From the NCBI GenBank assembly GCA_946477855.1, contig CAMKZU010000003.1, forward strand, positions 1 to 64,000: DNA of 64,000 bases, written 5' to 3'. Both the position numbers and the translations under genes were made by a program. Position 1 is the first letter of the stretch; every line of letters starts with the position of its first letter. This DNA comes from an uncultured Lactobacillus sp. Its GTDB lineage: Bacteria > Bacillota > Bacilli > Lactobacillales > Lactobacillaceae. The notes beneath the pieces were generated by a model. It was given only the letters and a program-made list of their open reading frames with translations, did no database searches and was not told where the DNA came from. Shown here piece by piece: positions 35,950-45,653 of the stretch.

Positions 35950-38900
35950 ATGAAATTCGCTGCATTGCAAAACCTTAGCTCTTTTACGCTTTTAGACAGT
36001 CCGGTAAAAATTAAGGACTTACTGACTACTGCAAAAAAATTAGGTTATGGAGCTGTAGGTTTAACTGATATTAACGTAACCTATGGACTAGTTAATTTTT
36101 TTGAAGTTGCTCAAAAAGTTGGTATTAAGCCACTTTTAGGGATGCAATTAAGATTAAACGGATTAATTGACAGTGCTCACCAATATGATCTAATTGCTTT
36201 AGCAAAGACTGATGAGGGTTACCGCAATATCTTGCGCTTATCAAGTAGGATTAACCTTTTGACAGACAATGGCAATAAGCAAAAAATTTTAACTATGGCA
36301 GATTTGACCAAGGATTTAAATGATTTGATATTTATTATACCGGCAAATTTGCACAGTGAGTTATTAAACTTGCAGATGCAGAATGAGTCCTTAGGAACAG
36401 ATTTTTTGCGTCAGTTAGTTGGCTTAATTCCTGAATCTAGTTCCTTATATATCGGAGTCTATGGCAGTGAAAAGCAGGAAAATTATATTCAATATATCAA
36501 AGCTCTGTCAAAGCAGTTTGCTTTACCATTAGTTAGCGTTGAAGATACTTGTTATTTAAAACCCCGTGATCAATTCTTGCGCAAAACTTTACAGGCAATT
36601 AAAAAAGGAGAAATATTACAAGATATCACAGATTTAGCTAAACAATCTGGCTCACATTATTTGCCTGCTATTGAGGAATTGAGCGAACGCTACCATAAAT
36701 TAAATTTAGATGAAGCTTTAGAAAACACCAAAAAAATAGCTTCTATGTGCAATGCAAAAATTGTATTTCAAACCCCAGTTTTGCCTAAATTTAAGCAGGA
36801 TCAATATTCAACTTCCAAAGATTATCTGCAATTTTTGGCTCAAAAGGGTTTACAAAGACGCTTTGGTCAACATAAGATACCTGCTAATTATCAAAAACAG
36901 CTAAATTATGAGTTGCAAGTAATAGATCAAATGGGTTTTGATGATTACTTTTTGATTGTTTGGGATGTTGTAAACTACTGTCATCGAGTGGGGATTACGA
37001 TGGGTCCAGGCAGAGGTTCAGCTTGTGGCTCGTTAGTTTCGTATTCTTTAAACATCACAGAGGTTGATCCGATTAAATATAACTTGCTTTTTGAGCGCTT
37101 TTTAAATCCTGCCAGACATGAGATGCCTGATATTGATTTGGATATTCCGGATAATCGTCGTGATGACGTGATAAAATACATGTTTAATAAATACGGTATA
37201 GATCATGCTGCTCAGATCCTCACTTTTGGGACGCTAGCAGCTAAGCAAGTTTTGCGTGATACAGGCAGAGTATTTGGTCTCCAAGAAATGCAATTAAGTG
37301 AATGGTCTAAAAGCGTACCTTTCGCAAAAGGCAAAATAAGTCTGGCTCAGGCTTATAAAGAATCCAAAAAAATGCAAATGCTGGTGAATGCAAATGACAT
37401 GAACAAGTTGCTTTATGAAACGGCAAGTGGATTAGAAGGCCTGCCACGCCACTATTCAATCCATGCCGCAGGTTTAGTTCTTAGCGATAATTCTATTGCT
37501 GCCATTGCCGGCTTGCAATCAGGACAATTGGGAATACCGATAACTCAGCAAACCAAAAGATATGTTGAATCATTGGGATTGTTAAAGATAGATTTTTTAG
37601 GTTTGAGAAATTTAACTATTCTTGGCGATACGGAGAAAATGATCAGCGAACAAGGAAAAAAGATCGATGTTAATCAGATTCCCCTAGATGACCCAGCTAC
37701 TTTAAGTATTTTCCAAAAGGGTGAAACAGAACTCGTCTTTCAATTTGAATCTGGTGGAATACGCAATGTTCTGCGAGAATTGCATCCAGACAATTTTGAA
37801 GATTTGGTAGCAGTCAATGCACTTTATCGTCCAGGTCCAATGCAGAATATCAAAACTTTTATTGCACGCAAGAAAGGCATACAGAAAGTCACATACCCTG
37901 ATCCCAGCTTAAAACCAATTTTGGCTTCGACATACGGTATTTTGGTTTATCAGGAACAAGTGATGCAGACTGCTCGTGTTATGGCTGGCTTTTCTTTAGG
38001 AGAAGCCGACATTTTACGCAGAGCAATGTCAAAAAAAGATCAAACGGTTATTGAACAGGAAAAGTCTAAATTTATTACTGGAGCAGTAAAAAACGGGCGG
38101 ACTGTTCAGGTTGCAACCCGTGTATACGACTACATTGAACAATTTGCCAATTATGGTTTCAACCGGTCACATGCTGTTGCTTATACAATGATCGCCTTTT
38201 GGCTAGCATACTTACAGGTTCATTATCCTGCTGAATTTTATGCCGCTATGTTAAATTCAAATATTGGCAATCAAAATAAAGCTAATGAATATATAATGCG
38301 CGCACAAGAAGATGGCGTTAAAATTTTGCCACCTGATATTAATAAAAGCAATTTGGGTTATCAAGTAATTGATGGACACATTTTAGTGGGTTTGCGTGCA
38401 ATTAAAGGAATTAGAATAGATTTTCTTAAAGAAATAATAGCCAAGCGTCAAACTAAAACCTTTGATTCTCTTAGCAATTTTTTACGTCAAATTGATCCCA
38501 AATTTATTAAAGCCAACAGCATTACTAATGTGGTTGAATCTTTGATCAAATCGGGTTGCTTTGATCGACTTAACAAAAATCGTAACGAGTTATTACAAAA
38601 TTGCTCTGAAATAATTGAAAACGTTAAATTAACTGGAGAAAATCTTGCTTTATCAGAAGGGTTAGGTGGCGTTCCCATTAAGCCCGCTGAAGAACCTAGC
38701 AAACAAGAAATGGCTCTGATGGAAGAGAAAACTTTAGGTTTCTCTACTTTAACCTCCCCATTAATTACCGTCCAAAAATATGCCCAAAAGTTTAATGCTA
38801 AGCCGCTAAATGAATTTGAAATACATGATGGAGGAATAGCTGTTGGTAAACTGATGTCATTAAAACTAGTTAGGACCAAAAAGGGTCAAACAATGGCCTT

Positions 38901-39090
38901 TGGCAGTTTTGCTGATACCAACAGTAAGCAGGATATTGTAATTTTCCCTAATGTTTATGATAAAATTCAATCGAATTTAAAGGAGGGTAATATTTATCTA
39001 TTAGGTGTTAAAGTTCAAAATGATCGTTTCGACTCTAGTAAAAAACAGTATATTCTAACTAATTTAAAAGTTGTAAATTTAAAAGAGTAA
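35950..39090 (+). CDS. dnaE: DNA polymerase III alpha subunit DnaE
   Basis: A 1046-residue C-family polymerase. In Bacilli, DnaE extends primers before PolC takes over. The catalytic aspartates lie in MPDIDLDIPD near residue 397, with GPGRGSACGS just before; the thumb, fingers, helix-hairpin-helix and OB domains follow (LVFQFESGG, YRPGPMQNI). The N-terminal PHP domain lacks the metal-binding His pattern (LQNLSSFTLLD), so it is probably inactive. The ATG at 35950 follows GGAAGGTG. The 161-base gap to pfkA holds no clear terminator. Confidence 0.96.
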   Translation: MKFAALQNLSSFTLLDSPVKIKDLLTTAKKLGYGAVGLTDINVTYGLVNFFEVAQKVGIKPLLGMQLRLNGLIDSAHQYDLIALAKTDEGYRNILRLSSRINLLTDNGNKQKILTMADLTKDLNDLIFIIPANLHSELLNLQMQNESLGTDFLRQLVGLIPESSSLYIGVYGSEKQENYIQYIKALSKQFALPLVSVEDTCYLKPRDQFLRKTLQAIKKGEILQDITDLAKQSGSHYLPAIEELSERYHKLNLDEALENTKKIASMCNAKIVFQTPVLPKFKQDQYSTSKDYLQFLAQKGLQRRFGQHKIPANYQKQLNYELQVIDQMGFDDYFLIVWDVVNYCHRVGITMGPGRGSACGSLVSYSLNITEVDPIKYNLLFERFLNPARHEMPDIDLDIPDNRRDDVIKYMFNKYGIDHAAQILTFGTLAAKQVLRDTGRVFGLQEMQLSEWSKSVPFAKGKISLAQAYKESKKMQMLVNANDMNKLLYETASGLEGLPRHYSIHAAGLVLSDNSIAAIAGLQSGQLGIPITQQTKRYVESLGLLKIDFLGLRNLTILGDTEKMISEQGKKIDVNQIPLDDPATLSIFQKGETELVFQFESGGIRNVLRELHPDNFEDLVAVNALYRPGPMQNIKTFIARKKGIQKVTYPDPSLKPILASTYGILVYQEQVMQTARVMAGFSLGEADILRRAMSKKDQTVIEQEKSKFITGAVKNGRTVQVATRVYDYIEQFANYGFNRSHAVAYTMIAFWLAYLQVHYPAEFYAAMLNSNIGNQNKANEYIMRAQEDGVKILPPDINKSNLGYQVIDGHILVGLRAIKGIRIDFLKEIIAKRQTKTFDSLSNFLRQIDPKFIKANSITNVVESLIKSGCFDRLNKNRNELLQNCSEIIENVKLTGENLALSEGLGGVPIKPAEEPSKQEMALMEEKTLGFSTLTSPLITVQKYAQKFNAKPLNEFEIHDGGIAVGKLMSLKLVRTKKGQTMAFGSFADTNSKQDIVIFPNVYDKIQSNLKEGNIYLLGVKVQNDRFDSSKKQYILTNLKVVNLKE

Positions 39091-39096
39091 TTTTTG

Positions 39097-39110
39097 AGTA
39101 AGCGTAAACA
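39097..39110 (+). promoter_or_regulatory. Weak cre-like site upstream of pfkA
   Basis: AGTAAGCGTAAACA matches the CcpA operator consensus TGWAANCGNTNWCA at all but two fixed positions. It lies 23 bases from a better copy at 39120-39133, about two helical turns, on the same face of DNA. Confidence 0.4.
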
Positions 39111-39119
39111 AATAGTCGA

Positions 39120-39133
39120 TGTTAACGCTAACA
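39120..39133 (+). promoter_or_regulatory. cre site (CcpA operator) upstream of pfkA-pyk
   Basis: TGTTAACGCTAACA matches the cre consensus TGWAANCGNTNWCA with one mismatch and is nearly palindromic. It lies upstream of a possible -35 (TTGTGA, 39172), a position where CcpA usually activates. CcpA activation of pfk-pyk transcription is known in other lactic acid bacteria; for this site it is inferred. Confidence 0.65.
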
Positions 39134-39251
39134 TTGAAAAAGACCGTCAAATCAAGAATTTTAATCATTTTTTGTGAGATTTTTTCATGAAAGAATGTTA
39201 AAATTTAGTGGATGTGAGAAATTACACAATAAATCTTGATGAGGTGAATTC

Positions 39252-40211
39252 ATGAAGCGAATTGGAATTTTAACGAGCGGTGGCGATGCTCCTGGCATGA
39301 ATGCAGCTGTAAGGGCTGTTACAAAAACTGCTATTCATCACGGACTTGGTGTTGTTGGTATTCGTTATGGTTATGCTGGGCTTGTAGCGGGTGACTTTGT
39401 TACCTTGACTGCTGAAAATGTTGACCATATGATTAGCGCTGGTGGTACTTTTCTTTACAGTGCCCGCTACCCTGAGTTTGCACAAAAAGAAGTGCAAGAA
39501 AAGGGAGTGGAACAGTTAAAAAAGCATGACATTGATACTGTAATTGTTATCGGTGGTGATGGTTCTTATCATGGTGCGCTGGCTTTAACTCGTTTGGGGA
39601 TTAACTCAATTGGTTTGCCAGGAACCATTGATAATGATATTCCTTATACTGAATATACTATTGGACTTGATACTGCCTGCAATACGGCTATGCAAGCTAT
39701 CGACAGAATTCGTGATACTGCCAGCAGTCATCACCGCGTTTTTGTTGTTAATGTTATGGGACGTAATTGTGGCGACATTGCTATGCGTGTAGGTTTAGCA
39801 AGTGGTGCTGATGCAATTGTTGTTCCAGAAAGAAGTTATGACATTAAAGCAATTGCTGAAAGATTAAAGCGCAGTTTTAAAGATGGCAAAGATAATGGTA
39901 TTATCATATTAGCTGAAGGTGTCATGGATGCCGCTGATTTTAGAGCTGAACTCTTAAAATACGGCGAATTCGACTGCAGGGCGAATGTTATTGGTCATAT
40001 GCAGCGTGGTGGTGCACCAACGGTTACTGATAGGATTAATGCCACAAAGATGGGAAATTATGCGGTCAAGTTACTTCTTGATGGTAAAGGCGGTTTAGCT
40101 GTCGGCATGGAGAATGGAAAATTGGAAACCCATGATATTCTTGATCTTTTTGATGAAAAACATGCCAGTGAAGAATCGTTAATTGATATAAATGAAGAAA
40201 TGACTAAATAA
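39252..40211 (+). CDS. pfkA: 6-phosphofructokinase
   Basis: A 319-residue ATP-dependent kinase that phosphorylates fructose-6-phosphate, the committed step of glycolysis. The ATP site GGDAPGMNAAVRA is near residue 11, the catalytic GTIDNDI near 125, and NVMGRNCGDIAMRVG near 165. The length matches the bacterial tetrameric enzyme. It is followed after 29 bases by pyk with no terminator, so both are made from one transcript. Confidence 0.98.
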   Translation: MKRIGILTSGGDAPGMNAAVRAVTKTAIHHGLGVVGIRYGYAGLVAGDFVTLTAENVDHMISAGGTFLYSARYPEFAQKEVQEKGVEQLKKHDIDTVIVIGGDGSYHGALALTRLGINSIGLPGTIDNDIPYTEYTIGLDTACNTAMQAIDRIRDTASSHHRVFVVNVMGRNCGDIAMRVGLASGADAIVVPERSYDIKAIAERLKRSFKDGKDNGIIILAEGVMDAADFRAELLKYGEFDCRANVIGHMQRGGAPTVTDRINATKMGNYAVKLLLDGKGGLAVGMENGKLETHDILDLFDEKHASEESLIDINEEMTK

Positions 40212-40240
40212 TTAGTCGATTTTGAGGAGAATTTTACATA

Positions 40241-42010
40241 ATGAAGAAAACTAAAATTGTTAGTACCTTAGGGCCAGCTTCAAATGATATTGAAACTATT
40301 ACAGCTTTGGCTAAGTCAGGCGTAAATGTATTTCGTTTCAACTTTTCACATGGTGATCATGCTGAGCATCTGTCACGGATGAAAATGGTTCGTCAAGTCG
40401 AAAAAGAAACTGGCTTAGTACTTGGTATCGCATTAGACACCAAAGGTGCTGAGATTAGAACCACTGATCAAGAAGGTGGCAAGTTTACCATTAATACTGG
40501 AGACCAAATTCGTGTATCGATGGATGATTCCAAGCCGGGTAACAAGGACATGATCCATGTTACTTACGAAGGTCTTTATGGTGACACCCACGTTGGTGGT
40601 CATGTTTTAATTGATGATGGTTTAGTTGACTTATTAATTAAAGAAAAAGACGAAGAAAAGAAAGAGCTAGTTTGTGAAGCGCAAAACACTGGTGTTATCG
40701 GTTCTAAAAAGGGTGTTAATGCACCAGGAGTTGAAATTCGCCTGCCAGGAATTACTGAAAAAGATACTGATGACATCAAATTTGGTTTAGCTCATGGCAT
40801 TAACTTTATCTTTGCTTCGTTTGCACGTAAGGCGCAGGATATACTTGATATCCGTAAGCTGTGTGAAGATGCAGGTTGTGATTATGTTAAGATTTATCCT
40901 AAGATTGAATCACAAGAAGGTATTGATAATGCAGATGAAATCTTACAAGTTTCAGATGGCTTGATGGTTGCTCGTGGTGACATGGGTGTTGAAATTCCAT
41001 TTATTGATGTGCCATTTGTTCAAAAAGATTTAATCAAGAGGGCAAACGCACTTGGTAAGCCAGTAATTACTGCTACGCAAATGCTTGACTCAATGCAAGA
41101 AAATCCTCGTCCAACTCGTGCTGAAGTTTCTGATGTTGCCAATGCAGTTCTTGATGGTACTGATGCCACTATGCTTTCTGGTGAATCTGCTAATGGTTTG
41201 TACCCAGTTAAAGCTGTTTCTGCTATGGCTGAAATTGATGAAAGAACTGAACAAGAACTTCTTAAGCGTAATACTCTAGCTTTGCAAAGATTTGAAGAAT
41301 ACAAAGGTTCAAACGTTACTGAAGCTATTGGTGAATCTGTTGTGCGGACAGCCCAAGAATTAGGCGTTAAGACTATTATTACGGCTACTAATTCTGGCTA
41401 TACTGCTAGAATGATTTCCAAGTACCGTCCGAATGCAAACATCTTGGCTTTAACTTTTGATGAGAAGATCCAACACTCACTTGGTATTTCTTGGGGTGTT
41501 CAGCCTTTGCTGACTGATAAACCAGCTTCTACTGATGATATGTTTGATCTAGCAGCAAAAGTTGCTAAAGAACACGGTTACGTTAAAGATGGTGATCTTG
41601 TCATTATCGTTGCTGGTGTACCCGTTGGCGACTCAGGCACAACCAACTTGATGAAATTGCAGATTATCGGTAGCAAGTTAGCTCAAGGTCTGGGCGTTGG
41701 TAATGGTTCTGTTGTCGGTAAAACAGTTGTTGTTAATAGTGCTGAAGAAGCTATTAGCAAGGTTAAAGAAGGAGATATCATGGTCGCAAAAACTACTGAT
41801 CCTGATTACATGCCTGCAATTAAGAAGGCTTCAGGTTTAGTTGTTGAAGCATCTGGTTTGACTTCACACGCAGCTGTTGTTGGTTTATCATTAGGAATTC
41901 CGGTTGTAGTTGGAGTTACTGATGCAACAGAAAAGATTGGCAGTGGTATTACTATTACTGTTGACGCTCGTCGTGGTGCAATCTATCAAGGCGAAGTTTC
42001 AAACCTTTAA
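40241..42010 (+). CDS. pyk: Pyruvate kinase
   Basis: A 589-residue enzyme converting phosphoenolpyruvate and ADP to pyruvate and ATP. The core carries RFNFSHG, the K-containing KIYPKIE segment and MVARGDMGVEI, then the MLDSMQENPRPTRAEVSDVANAV region (positions about 275-300). After residue 475 an extra PEP-utilising-like domain appears (ASGLTSHAAVVG), as in Bacillus and Lactobacillus enzymes. It shares the cre-controlled promoter with pfkA. Confidence 0.98.
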   Translation: MKKTKIVSTLGPASNDIETITALAKSGVNVFRFNFSHGDHAEHLSRMKMVRQVEKETGLVLGIALDTKGAEIRTTDQEGGKFTINTGDQIRVSMDDSKPGNKDMIHVTYEGLYGDTHVGGHVLIDDGLVDLLIKEKDEEKKELVCEAQNTGVIGSKKGVNAPGVEIRLPGITEKDTDDIKFGLAHGINFIFASFARKAQDILDIRKLCEDAGCDYVKIYPKIESQEGIDNADEILQVSDGLMVARGDMGVEIPFIDVPFVQKDLIKRANALGKPVITATQMLDSMQENPRPTRAEVSDVANAVLDGTDATMLSGESANGLYPVKAVSAMAEIDERTEQELLKRNTLALQRFEEYKGSNVTEAIGESVVRTAQELGVKTIITATNSGYTARMISKYRPNANILALTFDEKIQHSLGISWGVQPLLTDKPASTDDMFDLAAKVAKEHGYVKDGDLVIIVAGVPVGDSGTTNLMKLQIIGSKLAQGLGVGNGSVVGKTVVVNSAEEAISKVKEGDIMVAKTTDPDYMPAIKKASGLVVEASGLTSHAAVVGLSLGIPVVVGVTDATEKIGSGITITVDARRGAIYQGEVSNL

Positions 42011-42025
42011 TTAAAATCACGAGTT

Positions 42026-42057
42026 AAAATAGCCAGTGCTTGTTACTGGCTATTTTT
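42026..42057 (+). terminator. Terminator after pyk
   Basis: AAAATAGCCAGT pairs with ACTGGCTATTTT around a 7-base loop and ends in T residues: a strong intrinsic terminator. Confidence 0.92.
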
Positions 42058-42098
42058 GTATGATTTAAATTTTAGGAAAAATCAGTAGCAAATTTAGA

Positions 42099-42128
42099 TT
42101 GACTAATATCAATTTATTCCTTTAAAAT
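42099..42128 (+). promoter_or_regulatory. cvfB operon promoter
   Basis: TTGACT at 42099-42104 and TAAAAT at 42123-42128 are 18 bases apart. A second possible -10 (TATACT, 42131-42136) lies just beyond. The operon start codon is at 42174. Confidence 0.55.
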
Positions 42129-42173
42129 GATATACTTGTTATCAGATCCCATTATAGATGTAGGAGAAAAATC

Positions 42174-43061
42174 ATGCTTGGCACAATTGCAACTGGAAAA
42201 ATAATAGACCAAAACGAAGATTCTTTTTTTGTTCAAATTGACGGAATTACGTATGAACTGAAAAGAAAAGAAATTACACAGGAAGAAAAGCCACAGCTTG
42301 GAGATCAAATCAAGGGATTTTTATACGATGATAAGCAGCACAATCGTGAAATGACGCAATTCTTACCTTTTGCTCAACAAGATCAATATGGCTGGAGTAA
42401 AGTCACTGAGGTAAAATATAACTTAGGTGTTTTCGTAGATATTGGCTTGCCCGATAAAGACGTTGTAATTTCAATGGACGATTTACCCTACGACAAAGAA
42501 CGCTGGCCTCAACCAGAAGATCAGCTTTTGGTTCACCTTGAAACAGATGAGAAAAATCGTATTTGGGCAAAACTGGCAGATGAAAATATTTTTGAACAGT
42601 TAGCAGCTCATTTTCCTGACGATATGAAAAATAAAGATATTTTTGGAACCGTATATGCGTCTCGTGAAGTAGGGGCATTTGTAATCACCAAAGAATATTA
42701 TTTAGGTTTTGTTCATCCATCACAAATGGCGCGTCCTTTACGTTTAGGCGAGCAATTCAAAGGCAGGGTTGTTGGTATTAGCCAATATGGTCGCTTAAAT
42801 CTAAGTACTTTGCCACGAGCTTTCGAGGAAATTGACGATGATGCACAAATGATTTTAATGAGTTTGCGTAGGAAAAAAGATAAAACCTTACCTTTTTACG
42901 ATAAATCTGACGCGCAGGATATTAAAAATTATTTTGGTATTTCTAAATCGGCTTTTAAACGAGCTTTAGGCCATTTGCTAAAAGCTAAATATATAGTGGA
43001 GGATAAGGCTGCTGGCTCTATCTCCCTGTTAAAGGATCCAGAAAATGCCGAAAAAGATTGA
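42174..43061 (+). CDS. cvfB: S1-like RNA-binding protein CvfB/YitL
   Basis: A 295-residue protein of the CvfB family: three S1-type beta-barrel regions (for example NLGVFVDIGLPDKDVVIS and AFVITKEYYLGFVHPSQM) followed by a C-terminal winged helix (FGISKSAFKRALGHLLK). The Staphylococcus aureus member binds RNA and affects virulence gene expression. It opens an overlapping operon with xerD, ribT, scpA, scpB and rluB; the overlap with xerD is 17 bases. Confidence 0.9.
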   Translation: MLGTIATGKIIDQNEDSFFVQIDGITYELKRKEITQEEKPQLGDQIKGFLYDDKQHNREMTQFLPFAQQDQYGWSKVTEVKYNLGVFVDIGLPDKDVVISMDDLPYDKERWPQPEDQLLVHLETDEKNRIWAKLADENIFEQLAAHFPDDMKNKDIFGTVYASREVGAFVITKEYYLGFVHPSQMARPLRLGEQFKGRVVGISQYGRLNLSTLPRAFEEIDDDAQMILMSLRRKKDKTLPFYDKSDAQDIKNYFGISKSAFKRALGHLLKAKYIVEDKAAGSISLLKDPENAEKD

Positions 43062-43953
43062 TTTATCAGAGCAAGTTGAAGATTATTTAAGATATAGTCA
43101 GGTTGAACGTGGCCTTAGTAATAATACGATAACAGCGTACAGGCAGGATTTAACTTCTTTCATTAGTTTTCTTCAACAGGAAAATTTTACTTCTTGGCCA
43201 ACTCAAGCCCTTGACATTGATGCTTTTTTGGCAGAGCAGCGCGATCAAAATAAAGCTACGAGCTCTATTAGTCGTTTAATAACCAGCTTGCGTAAATTCT
43301 ATCAGTGGCTGGCAAGACAAAATATTCAAAAGCTCAATCCAATGCTCGAAATAGATTCTCCTAAAAAGCGTCATACCTTACCCGTGGCCTTGACAATTAA
43401 TGAAGTTAATAAATTACTCCAGCAGCCTGATACTAAAAAGAAGTTGGGCTTACGTGATAGAGCTTTACTTGAAACTCTGTATGCTACGGGAATAAGAGTG
43501 AGCGAATTAATTAATCTCAAATTTACCGATTTACATGGAGAATTGAAATTGGTCAAAATTTTTGGCAAAGGATCAAAAGAACGTTTAATTCCTATTAGCG
43601 CAGTAGCTTTGTCCTGGATTGACAGTTATAAGGAAAAGGTTCGTGATCCTTTAATATTAAAGATCGGCAGAAATAATGATTTTATTTTTCTGAACAGTCG
43701 CGGAGGTTCTCTAACCCGACAAGCAGTTTGGCAAATTATTAAGCATTACTGCAAGCTGGCTGGTATTCAAAAAAATGTTACTCCACATACTTTAAGACAT
43801 ACATTTGCAACACATTTACTGGAAAATGGGGCAGATTTACGTGTTGTTCAAGAAATTTTAGGGCATTCAGATATCAGTACGACACAAATTTATACCAATT
43901 TGTCGCAGAAACATATTCTACAAGTATACGAAAAAACGCATCCGCGGACATAA
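43045..43953 (+). CDS. xerD: Site-specific tyrosine recombinase XerD
   Basis: A 302-residue recombinase that with XerC resolves chromosome dimers at dif. The SAM-like core-binding domain is N-terminal; the catalytic residues are R in ATGIRVSEL, K in GKGSKER, H-x-x-R in HTLRHTFATHLL, H in LGHSDIS and Y in TQIYTNL. Position beside scpAB identifies it as XerD rather than a phage integrase. A second recombinase (XerC) is at the right end of the window. Confidence 0.94.
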   Translation: MPKKIDLSEQVEDYLRYSQVERGLSNNTITAYRQDLTSFISFLQQENFTSWPTQALDIDAFLAEQRDQNKATSSISRLITSLRKFYQWLARQNIQKLNPMLEIDSPKKRHTLPVALTINEVNKLLQQPDTKKKLGLRDRALLETLYATGIRVSELINLKFTDLHGELKLVKIFGKGSKERLIPISAVALSWIDSYKEKVRDPLILKIGRNNDFIFLNSRGGSLTRQAVWQIIKHYCKLAGIQKNVTPHTLRHTFATHLLENGADLRVVQEILGHSDISTTQIYTNLSQKHILQVYEKTHPRT

Positions 43954-43962
43954 GGTGATTAA

Positions 43963-44325
43963 ATGCTAATTGAATGCAAAAATGATAAAGAAAAGGTAGC
44001 TATGGGATTACTATCTTATTTGCCTGATTTTAAAAATCTGGCTAATCTCAAAGATGAAATTCAATTAAATAAAAATAGTACCGAATTTTGCTTGTATCTC
44101 TATCGTTCCAAAGCTCCCAATTTTATCGGTGTCATAGGTACACAGATAAGCAAACACTTTGTAATCATTCGTTACCTTTCTTTTGCTCCCGATTATCGTC
44201 AAGCTAAATACGAGGCCAGAGCAGTTCAAGAGTTGGCACAAAACAGTCCCAGCAAAGTTATTACAGCTGTTCCTGAATATATCTATCTCATTAAGTATTT
44301 GAAAAAAGGTACTAAAAATGAGTGA
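43963..44325 (+). CDS. ribT: RibT-like protein
   Basis: A 120-residue protein with a short acetyltransferase-like fold (FIGVIGTQ, RYLSFAPDYR, AVQELA), matching RibT, which in Bacillus lies between the riboflavin genes and scpA. Here the riboflavin biosynthesis genes are absent and only ribT remains next to scpA. Its role is unclear; acetyltransferase activity is predicted from related structures. It overlaps scpA by 8 bases. Confidence 0.78.
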   Translation: MLIECKNDKEKVAMGLLSYLPDFKNLANLKDEIQLNKNSTEFCLYLYRSKAPNFIGVIGTQISKHFVIIRYLSFAPDYRQAKYEARAVQELAQNSPSKVITAVPEYIYLIKYLKKGTKNE

Positions 44326-45055
44326 TAATCTTACTCTTGAGTTGCCTAACTTTGAAGGACCCTTGGATTTGCTGTTACATTTAATAAAAGTGCAAAAAAT
44401 TGATATTTATGATATTCCCATTGCTCAAATTACCAGCCAATATCTAGCTTATTTACATCAAATGCAAAAGCTCAATTTAAAAATTGCCGGAGAATATTTT
44501 GTCATGTCGGCGATGCTTTTGCGAATCAAATCTCAATCTCTACTTCCGCAAAATGATTTTACTGAAAATGATGATGAACAGGAAGATCCCAGGGATGAGT
44601 TAGTGCAGCAGCTTATTACTTATTCAGTTTTCAAAAAAGTATCAGCATACTTTAAAAAGCGCAATGAAGAAGTGCCAATCACTGCCGCTAAAGAGGAGAG
44701 CGTACCAGAAAGTAAAAAAATTCAGCCATTGCCAAAAGGACAGATTACTTCAACAGAATTAGCTAATACTTTTGTTATTGTTTTACAAAGGATGAAAATT
44801 AGACAGCCTGATATTGTTTCAGTTGAAGTTAAAGAAACTTCTGTCAAAGAAATGAGTGACTTTTTGCAAAAAGAATTGCTGAGGCATAAGCAGATAAGCT
44901 TTTTCACCTGTTGTCAAAAAATGCAGAATTTATCTGATGTTATTGGTCTGTTTTTGGCACTGCTTGAACTTTGTAAAAATCAGGAAATTCGGGTAAAACA
45001 AAAGAGGATATTTGGCGACCTGAACTTGGAAAGAGTTGGTAGTAATGATAAGTAA
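44318..45055 (+). CDS. scpA: Segregation and condensation protein A
   Basis: A 245-residue kleisin that bridges the heads of the SMC dimer in the bacterial condensin. The N-terminal signature [26 protein letters not shown]-type segment spans residues 6-31; the C-terminal winged helix binds the SMC head. A charged middle region joins them. The gene overlaps ribT and scpB, as in most Firmicutes. Confidence 0.96.
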   Translation: MSDNLTLELPNFEGPLDLLLHLIKVQKIDIYDIPIAQITSQYLAYLHQMQKLNLKIAGEYFVMSAMLLRIKSQSLLPQNDFTENDDEQEDPRDELVQQLITYSVFKKVSAYFKKRNEEVPITAAKEESVPESKKIQPLPKGQITSTELANTFVIVLQRMKIRQPDIVSVEVKETSVKEMSDFLQKELLRHKQISFFTCCQKMQNLSDVIGLFLALLELCKNQEIRVKQKRIFGDLNLERVGSNDK

Positions 45056-45653
45056 AATGGCGCAGTTAGAAGCGCTGTTATATGTTGCCGGTGATAATGG
45101 TATTGACAGCAGCAACTTATGCGAACTTTTGCAGATTGGTAAACCTGCATTGCGTGAACTAAGCAAAAATTTACGAGAAAAACTACAAAAAAATCCTGAT
45201 TCCGGACTACAAATCCAACATCTCAATGATATTTACAAACTGACAACCAGGCCAGAGGCAAGTAAGATAATTGAAAACTTTTTTCAAAAAGATTTGACTA
45301 AAAGCTTAAGTCAATCAGCACTAGAAATTTTATCTATTATTGCTTATCGCCAGCCTATCACTCGTGTAGAAATTGATGACATCAGAGGGGTTAATTCATC
45401 TGGAGCTTTACAAACGCTGATGTGGCGTGGACTGGTAAAAATTAATGGAAAAAAAGATGCTCCAGGTCACCCAAATTTGTACGTGACAAGTGAGTATTTT
45501 TTACAGTACTTCGGGTATCATAGTTTGGCTGATTTACCACTGATAGAAGATTTTGAAGATGATAGCATTAATAGTGAAGGTGAAATAGATTTGTTTGCAG
45601 CTAAAGGTCAAGCTGATAAAAATATTGCAAAAACTCAAAAAGGAGCAAAATAA
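45045..45653 (+). CDS. scpB: Segregation and condensation protein B
   Basis: About 202 residues: two winged-helix domains ([41 protein letters not shown] region at about residues 87-113) and an acidic tail. ScpB dimers bind ScpA in condensin. The ATG at 45045 is preferred over TTG 45036 because GGAAAGAG lies at a good distance and typical homologues start here. It overlaps scpA by 11 bases and rluB by 1. Confidence 0.95.
   Translation: MISKMAQLEALLYVAGDNGIDSSNLCELLQIGKPALRELSKNLREKLQKNPDSGLQIQHLNDIYKLTTRPEASKIIENFFQKDLTKSLSQSALEILSIIAYRQPITRVEIDDIRGVNSSGALQTLMWRGLVKINGKKDAPGHPNLYVTSEYFLQYFGYHSLADLPLIEDFEDDSINSEGEIDLFAAKGQADKNIAKTQKGAK

Noticed and set aside
38487-38879. 130-codon open frame on the minus strand inside dnaE
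   Set aside because: It lies wholly antisense to a well-conserved gene, has no ribosome-binding site and its product resembles no protein; it is a shadow frame.
43045-43953. Tyrosine recombinase as a phage or island integrase
   Set aside because: Its place in the xerD-ribT-scpA block and its length fit XerD; no attachment sites, phage genes or tRNA are nearby.
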